Shown in pieces: positions 35,500-44,965 of a DNA stretch of 64,000 nt. A model generated the notes under the pieces. It saw only the letters and a list, made by a program, of their open reading frames with translations, was not told the DNA's origin and did not search any database. Within the stretch, counting starts at the first letter, position 1, and each line of letters begins with the position of its first letter. Origin of the DNA: Bacillota bacterium (GTDB taxonomy: Bacteria > Bacillota > Negativicutes > Sporomusales > CTSoil-080); NCBI GenBank assembly GCA_017889635.1, contig JAGGAC010000009.1, forward strand, positions 1 through 64,000, read 5' to 3'. Made by a program: the position numbers and the translations under genes.

Positions 35500-37031
35500 T
35501 ATAAAACCTCCGCTTTTTGTATATAATCACAAGCCCAATCCGCAGCAACCAGGCCCTGGGAAAAACTTATCGTTGATGTACCAATTCCGCCAATAGGCGG
35601 ATTGCCGAATACCTCCCCTGCCGCGCAGTCACCCGCCGAATATAATCCCTTTATTACTCTAAAATTGTTATCCAATACTTGACATTTACCATTAACCTTA
35701 ATTCCGCCCATAGCTTGATAACCGCCTTTGAAGACCCGTAGTGCATAAAACTTACCTTCTTTGACCAGGCGAAGGAAACCGGGGTTCTTCGCAAACTCGT
35801 CATCATGCTGTTTATCACAATATTGATTATATCTTTTCAGCGTCTCTGACATTCCTGCGTAATCAATGCCAGTTTGTTGGCATAATTCTTCAATAGTCTC
35901 AGCCATAAATACATGCCTATTTCCTTTTACCTGTATCAGATCTTCAAACTGGGCCGTAACATTAAGGAGTTTATCGGCCGGAAATATATGATAAATATAG
36001 TCTAAGCCGACATTCTCCATATTCCTTTTAGTTGCTTCATCAAAAATTAAGTACCCGCGTTTTTTCGGTTGTCGCGCAATAGCGGTACCCATTGCCATAT
36101 GATCATTCGACATAGCTTCATTAATAAAACGCTGCCCTAATTGATTTACCCATAAATAAGGCTGTTCTTGTATTGTCCGGATTTGGTTATAAACAATCCA
36201 CGGATTATTTCCAATAATCCCCGGCCCTGGAACTAAATTATGCCCGTTTATACCCATAGCCCCTTTAGCTCCGCCAATAGCCCATACCGCCTTCTGGCCG
36301 TCGCCGGTCAACTGTGCGTTCGGCTGGGTATTGAACAATACATCTCCTTCTCCATCACAGTTGTTATTGGTATAAATATGACCGGTATATTCTTTAATCA
36401 TATCTGCATCATCACTAAAACCACCAGAGGCAACAATCAGCGCTTTACACGTTACTTTTACTTCTTGCCCTCCTTTTTCTTGAGCAATAGCACCAATTAC
36501 AGCATCTCCCTCTTTAATCAAACCAGTAACCGCGGTATTAAAAACAATTTTCCCGCCCAGTTCCCTCAGCTTTTCCACAGCTTTAAAGCAGATTATCGCC
36601 GCGCCATGTCCCTTTCCCCGCGGTTTAAAAAAATAATAATCACCTAAGTTATAACCGTTGGGAAACCCGCCGCAGTACCCGCGTTCAGCTCCTATCTTTT
36701 CTAACGGAGTTTCTACAACCATTTGAAAATCAATGCCTAAGTCTTTTATGAATTCTGGAATTCTGTAGGAATTTTTGATCCAGGCTCGAACCACTGCCGG
36801 ATCAGCATTCCAGTTAGTATAATTCATATGCGTATTAAAGGCCTTGTCCAAATACTCTACCTTATTCTTAACCGCCATGGTCATCATAGGCGTATTAGAA
36901 ACACCGCCGCCTTGGAACGGTCTCTTTTCAAGCAAGACAACTTTTGCCCCTTTTTTCGCAGCATTCACAGCAGCGGTTAATCCGGCGAGACCGCTTCCCA
37001 TAACAATAAGGTCTGTTTTGATCTCTTTCAT
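35499..37031 (-). CDS. FAD-dependent fumarate reductase-like flavoprotein
   Basis: About 511 residues from ATG 37031 (GAGAGGAG upstream; the adjacent ATG 37034 is possible). FAD motif DLIVMGSGLAGLTAAVNAAK with VVLLEKRPFQGGG. Middle: GKGHGAAIICFKAVEKLREL, ALIVASGGFSDDADMIKEYT. C-terminus: KGGYQAMGGIKVN, GLYSAGDCAAGEVFGNPPIG and TSTISFSQGLVAADWA. Relatives are soluble fumarate, urocanate, cinnamate and acrylate reductase subunits and 3-ketosteroid dehydrogenases. No signal peptide or heme motif, so cytoplasmic and ferredoxin-driven. Controlled by a sigma-54 promoter and the divergently grouped activator upstream. Confidence 0.85.
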   Translation of the reverse strand: MKEIKTDLIVMGSGLAGLTAAVNAAKKGAKVVLLEKRPFQGGGVSNTPMMTMAVKNKVEYLDKAFNTHMNYTNWNADPAVVRAWIKNSYRIPEFIKDLGIDFQMVVETPLEKIGAERGYCGGFPNGYNLGDYYFFKPRGKGHGAAIICFKAVEKLRELGGKIVFNTAVTGLIKEGDAVIGAIAQEKGGQEVKVTCKALIVASGGFSDDADMIKEYTGHIYTNNNCDGEGDVLFNTQPNAQLTGDGQKAVWAIGGAKGAMGINGHNLVPGPGIIGNNPWIVYNQIRTIQEQPYLWVNQLGQRFINEAMSNDHMAMGTAIARQPKKRGYLIFDEATKRNMENVGLDYIYHIFPADKLLNVTAQFEDLIQVKGNRHVFMAETIEELCQQTGIDYAGMSETLKRYNQYCDKQHDDEFAKNPGFLRLVKEGKFYALRVFKGGYQAMGGIKVNGKCQVLDNNFRVIKGLYSAGDCAAGEVFGNPPIGGIGTSTISFSQGLVAADWACDYIQKAEVL

Positions 37032-37091
37032 CATCAAACTCCTCTCACTTAGCTGAAATATACCCTTCTTTGTACCTATTTTCATATAATA

Positions 37092-37107
37092 TGCAAGCCC
37101 TATGCCA
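37092..37107 (-). promoter_or_regulatory. sigma-54 promoter of the flavoprotein-ferredoxin operon
   Basis: Minus strand TGGCATAGGGCTTGCA fits TGGCA-N6-TTGCA, 60 bases upstream of the flavoprotein start. Confidence 0.75.
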
Positions 37108-37144
37108 ATATTGGCAAGCCTTATTAATCAACCCTAGGAAAACG

Positions 37145-37190
37145 TTAAACGGCAGGTTTGCTGCGAATTCGCAACAAACCTGCCGTTTAA
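37145..37190. promoter_or_regulatory. nested palindrome upstream of the sigma-54 promoter
   Basis: 16-bp arms TTAAACGGCAGGTTTG / complement enclose TGCGAATTCGCA, itself palindromic. It lies 38 bases upstream of the -24 box; activator site or hairpin. Confidence 0.55.
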
Positions 37191-37216
37191 ATTGTTGTCT
37201 TTCTATTTATACTCAA

Positions 37217-37253
37217 GTTGCGATAACGCAATAAAATTATGCATTATCGCAAC
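37217..37253 (-). terminator. terminator of the sigma-54 activator gene
   Basis: GTTGCGATAA / TTATCGCAAC stem just after the stop at 37261 on the minus strand. Confidence 0.6.
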
Positions 37254-37260
37254 TATCTAT

Positions 37261-38787
37261 TTAACTATTTCTAGTAATTTTATATTTTTGCATCTTTCGC
37301 ACTACATTAGAAGCATTGATTCCTAATATTTTTGCAGTTTCCCTAACTGTTTTTCCTGCCGCCAGTGCGCTAATGATTTCTCTTTTTTCCAGCGCTTCAA
37401 CCTTCTCCGCCAGAGTAAGCCGGGAATTCAATTCACTATCCACAGCTGCAATACCCATCAGCGGGGAAAGTTCATCTTTGGTAATTGCGTCGGTTCCTTT
37501 AGAAATAATCACCATTCGCTCGATTATATTTTCCAGTTCTCTAATATTTCCCGGCCAAGAATAATTATATAACAACGAAAGGGCATCAGGTAAAAACCAA
37601 GCCGCTTTTGTATATTTTGCATTATAAATTGAAAAAAAGTGTTTCACCAATACAGGTATGTCTTCGTTTCGTGCCCGTAACGGAGGTATATCAATGGGAA
37701 AAAGATTAAGTCTATAATATAGATTCATACGGAAAGTTCCTGCTAACGCCATTTGGTAAAGGTTTCGATTAGTAGCGGCAATAATTCTTACATCCAGTTC
37801 TACAGGCTTTGTCGCACCAACGCGAATTAATTCTTTTTGCTGAATTACCCTAAGCAGCTTGGGCTGAACCTCTAATGGTAACTCGCCAATCTCATCCAAA
37901 AGAATAGTTCCCTTTTGGGCCAGCTCAAAATACCCCATCTTACCTGTAGTATTAGCTCCGGTAAACGCGCCCTTTTCATAGCCAAAAAGTTCGGCTTCAA
38001 TCAAATTGCTGGGAATAGCCGAGCAATTTACTTTTACAAACGGTTTTTCGCAACGCGTACTACACTTGTTTATCTCATTGGCCACATTTTCCTTTCCAGT
38101 GCCAGTCTCTCCGGTAATTAGCACAGTAGCATCCAATGGCGCAATTTTGCCGATTAACTCCCTCACTTGCTGCATTCCAGCACTATAGCCAATCAGCACA
38201 CTGTTTTTACTCGCCTTTGTAAGCTGAGTCAGCGCCCTGTCCTTAATGACAATTTCATCTTCCATTATTTTTATATTGTTCTGCGATTTTATAATCGCAG
38301 CCTGCATCTGCTCCAGTTCGGTCATATCTCTGTCGATGATGATAACTCCCATGAAGCTGCCATCCTCATAAAACACCGGCGTGGCCGCTGTAGTGACATT
38401 AACTTTTGTAATCGGACTGGTTAGAGCGGTATTTACTAACTTTTTAGTCTTTAATACCTCCCCGGCTATTTCCGTCTGATACCCCCGAGCCGCTAGATCG
38501 CTAATATGAAACCCTATTATTTCTTCACCAAAACCTGAAACTCTCTTAAACCCTTGATTGACATAGACAACCACACCTTTACTATTGACAATATGAATTC
38601 CATCATGAAGTTTATTGGCCAAGATATTAAATTTCTTAGCATTATTGATAGTCTCTTGAATCGTTTCCAGCTTCTTGATCCTGTTAAAATTCTTCGCCTG
38701 ACGCTCTTCTTCCAGCAAACAGACAATAAATCGTTCCGAAAGTTTTAGGTTATTTAGAGTAGTAAACTGGTCGTAAAGATTCTTCAT
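37261..38787 (-). CDS. PAS-containing sigma-54-dependent activator
   Basis: 508 residues from ATG 38787 (AAAGGTGA upstream); a longer frame to 38844 lacks a ribosome site. PAS at about residues 55-165 (HDGIHIVNSKGVVVYVNQGF). AAA+ at 210-440: GETGTGKE, FGYEKGAFTGA, LDEIGELPLEVQPKLLRVIQ. Fis-type HTH: AGKTVRETAKILGINASNVV. Activates sigma-54 promoters in response to a PAS-bound signal. It lies directly upstream of, and on the same strand as, the flavoprotein-ferredoxin operon with its -24/-12 promoter, the expected target. Confidence 0.92.
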   Translation of the reverse strand: MKNLYDQFTTLNNLKLSERFIVCLLEEERQAKNFNRIKKLETIQETINNAKKFNILANKLHDGIHIVNSKGVVVYVNQGFKRVSGFGEEIIGFHISDLAARGYQTEIAGEVLKTKKLVNTALTSPITKVNVTTAATPVFYEDGSFMGVIIIDRDMTELEQMQAAIIKSQNNIKIMEDEIVIKDRALTQLTKASKNSVLIGYSAGMQQVRELIGKIAPLDATVLITGETGTGKENVANEINKCSTRCEKPFVKVNCSAIPSNLIEAELFGYEKGAFTGANTTGKMGYFELAQKGTILLDEIGELPLEVQPKLLRVIQQKELIRVGATKPVELDVRIIAATNRNLYQMALAGTFRMNLYYRLNLFPIDIPPLRARNEDIPVLVKHFFSIYNAKYTKAAWFLPDALSLLYNYSWPGNIRELENIIERMVIISKGTDAITKDELSPLMGIAAVDSELNSRLTLAEKVEALEKREIISALAAGKTVRETAKILGINASNVVRKMQKYKITRNS

Positions 38788-38928
38788 ATTCACCTTTACC
38801 AACTTTCTACAATTCGCAGTTTCCCCTACAATCAACTTAGTCATATATAATACATACTTTCATGTAATCATTACAACACTTTTTGCTTATTCGTGAATAT
38901 GTCAACAAATAACCTTCTTTTCGGAATT

Positions 38929-39687
38929 TCATATTAGTTTTTTTAATCCATATAAACTTAAAGGATCACTTTCTAATGCACCTTTGTAAAGATTTATTAC
39001 ATTATTTACTTTGAAAAACATGCATTTTGCATTTCCAATATTGATATCTTTTATATAACCGTTTGCATAGGCTTGATCTTGTACTTTGTACCAGGCCCTT
39101 TCCGGCGGGGTTCCTGTTTCAATATACCATTCGTCTTTTGGGTAATAGTTTTGAACTTCAGCCGATGGCTTAAAGATATCTTCTATTTCCGCTGGTAGAT
39201 TATCTTCTACATAATGCATGCTTGTCAATCTATATATGTCGACGCCTATTAATAAGCCATACCCATCTTTCAAGTGTAAATTTGATAACCCTTTACTGTT
39301 CTTATCTTGCTCGGCCCCCCAGGCCGACACTCTATACATTCCTTCACCGGTCAAAACATCAGGCATTCTCCGAAATGTATCGGCGACAATTCCCATTCCG
39401 GTTCTTTCATTTGTATTAGAGTCCAATATTTTTATTTTACAGGTTATCCCTCTTTCTTTATCTTCCTCAGTAAGTTCAATTTGTTTTGACATAGGAAACG
39501 AAGTCATAATAATTGCACCGTCTGGGGTAATTATATTCTGCAAGGCTCTGATTACCACTTTTGCCCCACCGTCAACTTGACCAAAACTACTAAGAGAACT
39601 ATGTACTTCAACATACATACCTTTCCGTAAACCAAGCTCACGTAATTTTAATTCAATTGTATTACAGGTAATCATATTAATATTCAT
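38929..39687 (-). CDS. AAC(3) family aminoglycoside N-acetyltransferase-like protein
   Basis: 252 residues. Antibiotic_NAT signatures: GLRKGMYVEVHSSLSSFGQV near residue 20, GGAKVVIRALQNIITPDGAI, IMTSFP, GMGIVADTFRRMP, GYGLLIGVDIYRLTSMHYVE (the catalytic His region). Acetyl-CoA dependent acetylation of an amine on an antibiotic or other substrate, as in YokD. Chromosomal members often do not confer resistance. Short ribosome site; start 39687 or the ATG five codons in. Stands alone on the minus strand. Confidence 0.85.
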   Translation of the reverse strand: MNINMITCNTIELKLRELGLRKGMYVEVHSSLSSFGQVDGGAKVVIRALQNIITPDGAIIMTSFPMSKQIELTEEDKERGITCKIKILDSNTNERTGMGIVADTFRRMPDVLTGEGMYRVSAWGAEQDKNSKGLSNLHLKDGYGLLIGVDIYRLTSMHYVEDNLPAEIEDIFKPSAEVQNYYPKDEWYIETGTPPERAWYKVQDQAYANGYIKDINIGNAKCMFFKVNNVINLYKGALESDPLSLYGLKKLI

Positions 39688-39733
39688 TCCTTTGCACTGT
39701 CAGCCTTCCCAAAAGTAACAGCACCTTTTGCTG

Positions 39734-40510
39734 TTACTCATTATAAGCAGTAAAAAATATTCTCCTAAACGGAAATAACACGTGACCATCTTGTTGGACT
39801 TCATACTCGTGTTCAACAAGCTTCAATATATCACCAGAAAATTCAAACCTAAGCTTCGCGTCAGGCAACCTATCAAGGTACGGTTTCATTCCAGTCGATT
39901 CATACCAATCAATAATACTCTGATGGTTCTCCATAACATGGTAGTAATGCGTTTCCCATAAATAAATTACCGATGTTAGCCGCGATAAAATATCATAATA
40001 AACTTGCGGTGACTCAAACACTAGTTCAACTGTATTTAATTTAAAATATCGATTCCATTTATTACTGGTTACAACAGCTTGAAGCGCTTTATTAATACCC
40101 ATATTACCGACATGCGGAATTTGTACTGCGAGTACGCCTCCTTTATTTAGCATAAAAAATAGTTTACGCAATAAACCTTCATGATCAGGTATCCACTGAA
40201 TCGCAGCATTAGAAAAAACAATATCAAATTTCCCTAAAACTGATAAATCCGCACCGCCGTCAGCTTCGATCCATTCTATCTCCGTTGAAACTTTTCTTGC
40301 CTTTTTTAACATATTAGGAGAACTATCCAGGCCCACAATATAAGCTTGGGGCCACTTATTTTTTAGTTCCCTGGTACTATTTCCAGGGCCACAACCAATA
40401 TCGATGATGCGTGCCGGCTCAGCCTTTTCAATCCTTGAAATTAAATCCTTAACCGGTTGTGTTCGCTCTTTTTCAAACCTCAAATACAAATTTGGATTCC
40501 AATCTTCCAA
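39734..40510 (-). CDS. trans-aconitate methyltransferase-like SAM methyltransferase
   Basis: 258 residues from the TTG at 40510, reading LEDWNPNLYLRFEKERTQPV, the usual Tam start; AGGAGGAG lies just upstream, so the longer frame is rejected. Class I SAM motif ARIIDIGCGPGNSTRELKNK, VGLDSSPNMLKKAR, FDIVFSNAAIQWIPDHEGLL. Tam methylates trans-aconitate, detoxifying a TCA-cycle by-product. The family assignment is good; the substrate is inferred. Confidence 0.85.
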   Translation of the reverse strand: MEDWNPNLYLRFEKERTQPVKDLISRIEKAEPARIIDIGCGPGNSTRELKNKWPQAYIVGLDSSPNMLKKARKVSTEIEWIEADGGADLSVLGKFDIVFSNAAIQWIPDHEGLLRKLFFMLNKGGVLAVQIPHVGNMGINKALQAVVTSNKWNRYFKLNTVELVFESPQVYYDILSRLTSVIYLWETHYYHVMENHQSIIDWYESTGMKPYLDRLPDAKLRFEFSGDILKLVEHEYEVQQDGHVLFPFRRIFFTAYNE

Positions 40511-40569
40511 AGGAACTCCTCCTTCCGCTAAATATGATGCAGACACCAAAGCTCTCGATAATAATTCTC

Positions 40570-40947
40570 CTATTGTATTTCTTTAAACTCAATTTGCTTT
40601 GATAATGTTTTCCGGACCGCACAATGCTTTACTATGTCGGTTATAATATTCTTCACATTCTCAGGCAATTCGTCACAAATATTATATTGATATTCAAATA
40701 TCGATTTTCCTGCAATATCCCGGTTTAAGCTAACACTTGTCGTTACCTTTTTTAACTCAATTCCGTATTCCTTGGCTTTCATTCTTAAGGCAATATTCAT
40801 ACACGCTGCTAAAGCTGCCTCCAATAATTGATGCGGCCTTACACCAACTCCTGTACCACCTTTATCCTGAGTAGTATCAATTACAATATTCTCCTTCGCT
40901 GCAAAACAACATTGATAGTCTCCACCTCTACTTATAATATCAATCAT
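40570..40947 (-). CDS. OsmC/Ohr family protein
   Basis: 125 residues. GVGVRPHQLLEAALAACMNI carries the first redox Cys and KHCAVRKTLSKQIEFKE the second, as in OsmC-type thiol peroxidases that reduce organic hydroperoxides. Divergent from the LysR gene, 109 bases apart, so a likely target of that regulator. Confidence 0.88.
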   Translation of the reverse strand: MIDIISRGGDYQCCFAAKENIVIDTTQDKGGTGVGVRPHQLLEAALAACMNIALRMKAKEYGIELKKVTTSVSLNRDIAGKSIFEYQYNICDELPENVKNIITDIVKHCAVRKTLSKQIEFKEIQ

Positions 40948-41056
40948 ATTTACCGCCTTCTTCCGCTAAAGTTCTTTAATATCTGTAATTATAACTTTCC
41001 CCGTTATATAATTGAAGTGCATATTAATTATACTTACTATTATCAGGAGTTATATT

Positions 41057-41956
41057 ATGAATGGAGACTTAGAACTTTATCGAATTTTTCATACTGTTGC
41101 GTACTACAAGAATATTTCCCGCGCCGCCGAGGCCTTGTATATAAGTCAACCAGCAGTAAGTAAATCAATACAAAAACTCGAAAATGCCATTGGTGTTAAA
41201 TTATTCATGCGTAGTTCGAGGGGAGTAACTCTAACCAGCGAAGGAAAAATCCTTTATGATTATATAAAAAAAGCGCTTGATGTGATTTCAGACGGTGAAA
41301 ACATATTAACACAACTTAAAAATAAAGACCAAGGGACAATTACAATCGGCGTAAGCACCACCTTATGTAAAAACTTTCTTCTCCCCCATTTGAAACCTTT
41401 TATGAATAAATACCCAGAAATACAAATAAAAATCATCAATAATACCACCTTGGATACCTTGGCGCATATTGATGAAGAAGTAATTGACTTAGGCATTGTT
41501 AGCCACCCGCTTACTCTGCCTTCCTATCATTATATTGATGTAGCAATTATCCAGGATATTTTTGTTGCCACCAAATCATACCTTACCTCCATTAACGTTA
41601 TCGCGCCAAACGACATCTTTTCCAAATGTAAATTTATGCTGCTCGAAACTAGCAACATTACACGTCAATACCTTGATCAATATCTTATTGAAAACAACAT
41701 ATTTATAAAACCAGAAATAGAAATTAGCAATATGGATTTTCTAATTGAATTCGCAAAACTCGGCTTAGGTATAAGTGCGGTAATAAAGAACTTTGTTACC
41801 CAAGAACTTAATACCGGAACCCTTGTTGAAATTCCAGTAATACCGTCAATCCCTTCAAGAAGTATTGGGATTATTTTTTCTAAAAAAACTTCATTATCAA
41901 TCGCTGCTCAGACTTTTCTTGAATATTATAAAACAGCGCTTGGTAATACCCTATGA
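41057..41956 (+). CDS. LysR family transcriptional regulator
   Basis: 299 residues from ATG 41057 (CAGGAGTT upstream). HTH: LELYRIFHTVAYYKNISRAA, EALYISQPAVSKSIQKLENA. C-terminal periplasmic-binding-like effector domain (GTITIGVSTTLCKNFLLPHL). Divergent from osmC, the usual LysR layout. The inducer is unknown; an oxidative or thiol signal is suggested by context only. Confidence 0.92.
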   Translation: MNGDLELYRIFHTVAYYKNISRAAEALYISQPAVSKSIQKLENAIGVKLFMRSSRGVTLTSEGKILYDYIKKALDVISDGENILTQLKNKDQGTITIGVSTTLCKNFLLPHLKPFMNKYPEIQIKIINNTTLDTLAHIDEEVIDLGIVSHPLTLPSYHYIDVAIIQDIFVATKSYLTSINVIAPNDIFSKCKFMLLETSNITRQYLDQYLIENNIFIKPEIEISNMDFLIEFAKLGLGISAVIKNFVTQELNTGTLVEIPVIPSIPSRSIGIIFSKKTSLSIAAQTFLEYYKTALGNTL

Positions 41957-42041
41957 CAGCTACACCAGCCTTTTGCATTCTTATGAAAATTCCCTTTCCT
42001 GGCATATAATCAACAAGACCAAGTTAGTAAATCCTTCCCCT

Positions 42042-42095
42042 CAATATAAAAAGCCGACCAAATATTTTCAAATAAATGGTCAGCTTTTTATATTG
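42042..42095. terminator. bidirectional terminator between lysR and ppsA
   Basis: CAATATAAAAAGC and GCTTTTTATATTG arms plus inner GACCA / TGGTC, between convergent genes. Confidence 0.85.
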
Positions 42096-42118
42096 ATATT
42101 GTATTTCTATACTAACCG

Positions 42119-44518
42119 CTAAAACTCATAGTCTTCAATTTCTGCAAGGCCGCGGCCAGTTAATTTGTCCAGCATAATTTTTTGTTCAACTTGAGCAACC
42201 AACTTTTTCGTCGCTTTGACCGCATCTGGATTAACTGACATTGAATCAATACCGCTTTTTACTAAAAACTCAGCAAAGTCAGGATAAACGCTTGGTGCCT
42301 GTCCGCAGATCGAGACAGTTTTTCCGTCGCGATGCGCCACCTTAATCAAATGTCGAATGGCCCGCTTTACGGCTAGATTTCGTTCATCAAAAAGATGCGC
42401 AACAGTATCATTATCGCGATCACATCCTAATAAAAGCATTGTTAGGTCATTTGAACCAATCGAGTATCCGTCTACATATTGATTAAATTTATCGGCTAAC
42501 AGTATGTTTGAAGGTATTTCCGCCATAAGCCAAACCTTAAAATCAGGTCCGCGTCTTAGCCCTTCCACCGCCATCAGGTTTGTTACTTCCTCAGCCTCAG
42601 CAACTGTGCGACAGAAAGGAATCATTACATATAAATTTTTTAACCCGTACTCTTCCCGGACTTTACGAACCGCTTTTAATTCAAGTTTAAAAGCTTCAAT
42701 ATATTTCGGGTCACAATATCTAGAAGCTCCACGCCAGCCTAACAATGCACTTGGTTCACAGGGTTCATATTTGTCTCCGCCCTTGAGATCACGGTATTCT
42801 GCCGATTTAAAGTCACTGAACCTTAACACAACCGGGCGCGGTGCCATTGCCTGGCAGACTTTGCATATACCTGCCGCCAAACTATTAACCACTTTTTCGT
42901 GTTGGCCGGTTTCAATAAGATACAACGGATGTTCATGAATAAAAGTAGTCCAAATAAATTCTTCCCTCATCAGGCCAATACCATCGCTAGGCAAGCTCGA
43001 ATATTTTTCGGCTAAATCAGGATCGCCTAAATTCATATATATCTTTGTACCGGTAACCGGAAATAGCTCGACAAGTTCGGTACGGGCTGCGGAAACATCA
43101 TTAGATGCTGGTTTTACTAAGTCGCCGACCGTTCCCTCGTATACAATGCCTGTCGTTGCATCAAACGATACTTCCATTCCATCTTTAATCACATCGGTTG
43201 CTGCCGTACTGCAACTTTTGGTGCCAACAATACAGGGAATACCAAGTTCACGGCTTACGATAGCTGCGTGACAAGTCATACCGCCTGAGTTAGTAATAAT
43301 AGCTTTCGCCTTTTTCATAACCGGTACCCAATCAGGAGCTGTCATTTCCGTAATTAATATTTCGCCCTCTTTAAATTTGTCAATTTGGGACGGATCATTA
43401 ATAACGTGGGCGACACCCACGCCCTTACCAGGACTAGCCGGAAGTCCTTTGGTAATAGCTTTACGGTCCAAGTTCAACGTATTTTCAGTTGAACTTGCCT
43501 GTTTGCTTTTATCTTTATTCCGCCGCGACCAAACTGTTTCTGGTCTCGCCTGCAGTATCCATACCTTCCCATCACGTTCATCAATGCCCCATTCAATATC
43601 CATATAGGAACCGTAGTGTTGTTCAATGGAAATCGCATATCGAACCAATTCCGCAACTTGTTGGTCAGTCAATACCGGCGCCTTCACCATATTAGCTGGA
43701 ACTTGCTGTTCCTCACAGTCGCCGGATGACTTACGTACAAGCATGACTGGTTTTTCATGAATATTTCGGGTTAAAATTGCTAGATCACTTTTACGGACGG
43801 TAAAGTTATCCGGCGTAACCGTACCTTGCACCACATACTCGCCAAGGCCCCAAGCACCTTCAATCAGTATGTTCTCATCATTTCCATTGGTAATGTCTAC
43901 GGTAAACAGGACACCAGCAGCCCGGGAGAATACCATCATTTGTACAACTGCACTCAAGGCTACTTCCATGTGATCAAAATTTTGTTTGACCCGATAATAA
44001 ACTGCTCTGTCGGTAAATGTGGAAGCGTAACACTCTTTAACTTTACTAACGATGGTATCGGCTCCCTGAACATTTAAATATGTATCTTGTTGCCCTGCAA
44101 AACTCGCATCAGGTAAATCTTCTGCGGTCGCACTTGAACGTACAGCAACATAAGGGGCCGTTTCTCCGACCTTAGCCGCCAATGTCTTATATGCATCAGC
44201 AATGGCTTTGTACAAATCCTCTGGCATAGCCGCCTGCATAATCTCAGTCCTAATTTTTTCGCTTATCTCGCGGAGTTTCCTTGAATCCTCGACATCATCA
44301 TCTAATTGATTAAGCCAAAAGGCTATTTTACTCTCAAGATCACTTTCTTGAATAAAGTAGCGGTAAGCATAAGCAGTTGTAGCAAAACCATATGGAACCG
44401 GTACTTTAGTATTTGATGTCATTTCCCCGAGCGATGCTGACTTTCCACCAACAATCTGAACATCGCTTTTATTAATTTCGTCAAACCATAATAAAAATTT
44501 CTCTTCTCTGTCCATCAA
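42119..44518 (-). CDS. ppsA: phosphoenolpyruvate synthase
   Basis: 799 residues. Makes PEP from pyruvate, ATP and water: the gluconeogenic entry for a lactate or organic-acid user. N-terminal nucleotide-binding domain (VQIVGGKSASLGEM, VRSSATAEDLPDASFAGQQ), central swivelling His domain (ITNSGGMTCHAAIVSRELGI, phospho-His at about residue 404), C-terminal PEP/pyruvate barrel (GIGLMREEF, GYSIGSNDLTMLLLGCDRDN, VSICGQAPS). Full length. Tandem Met start. The upstream region has three related A/T-rich motifs that may be regulatory. No PEP synthase regulatory protein gene is adjacent. Confidence 0.92.
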   Translation of the reverse strand: MMDREEKFLLWFDEINKSDVQIVGGKSASLGEMTSNTKVPVPYGFATTAYAYRYFIQESDLESKIAFWLNQLDDDVEDSRKLREISEKIRTEIMQAAMPEDLYKAIADAYKTLAAKVGETAPYVAVRSSATAEDLPDASFAGQQDTYLNVQGADTIVSKVKECYASTFTDRAVYYRVKQNFDHMEVALSAVVQMMVFSRAAGVLFTVDITNGNDENILIEGAWGLGEYVVQGTVTPDNFTVRKSDLAILTRNIHEKPVMLVRKSSGDCEEQQVPANMVKAPVLTDQQVAELVRYAISIEQHYGSYMDIEWGIDERDGKVWILQARPETVWSRRNKDKSKQASSTENTLNLDRKAITKGLPASPGKGVGVAHVINDPSQIDKFKEGEILITEMTAPDWVPVMKKAKAIITNSGGMTCHAAIVSRELGIPCIVGTKSCSTAATDVIKDGMEVSFDATTGIVYEGTVGDLVKPASNDVSAARTELVELFPVTGTKIYMNLGDPDLAEKYSSLPSDGIGLMREEFIWTTFIHEHPLYLIETGQHEKVVNSLAAGICKVCQAMAPRPVVLRFSDFKSAEYRDLKGGDKYEPCEPSALLGWRGASRYCDPKYIEAFKLELKAVRKVREEYGLKNLYVMIPFCRTVAEAEEVTNLMAVEGLRRGPDFKVWLMAEIPSNILLADKFNQYVDGYSIGSNDLTMLLLGCDRDNDTVAHLFDERNLAVKRAIRHLIKVAHRDGKTVSICGQAPSVYPDFAEFLVKSGIDSMSVNPDAVKATKKLVAQVEQKIMLDKLTGRGLAEIEDYEF

Positions 44519-44965
44519 AATTACCTTCCCCTCAAATCAAAGTATACTTTTTGTTTAAATGTTCTAATTAGTATATACTATATTATTTCCTTCGAAATAC
44601 CATCATTTTATATTTTCAACAATTGTAATATACTAATTAAATTATTTCTGTAATTAGGTTATACTATATCATTTTCCTTTTAAAATGCCAATAGAAAATT
44701 TCAAAATTCCCCTAGAGGACATCCCCTCCGACCATTTATTTAATGTACTAAACTGCAGCGCATTGGCTCTCTAATTTCAAAAAAATGCTTCGACCATCAA
44801 GGGCCGGAGCATTTTAATATTCCTCAATATTAAATTACCGAATATTGTAGCACTAAGATATACTGAAGCTTACAGGCTGTTAACGAGATAAAAAGAAGAG
44901 TAGAACATCACATAATACTATGAAGTCTACTCTATTGCTTGATATAGTTAAAATAAATGGGTTAC
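44519..44965. other. intergenic region upstream of ppsA
   Basis: No gene seen. Contains related motifs TAATTAGTATATACTATAT (44568) and TAATTAGGTTATACTATAT (44651), a hairpin at 44782-44815 (AAAATGCTTCG / CGGAGCATTTT), part of the dispersed repeat at 44871-44893 and a hairpin at 44897-44933 (AGAGTAGA / TCTACTCT) that may terminate the chagasin-like gene. Confidence 0.5.
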
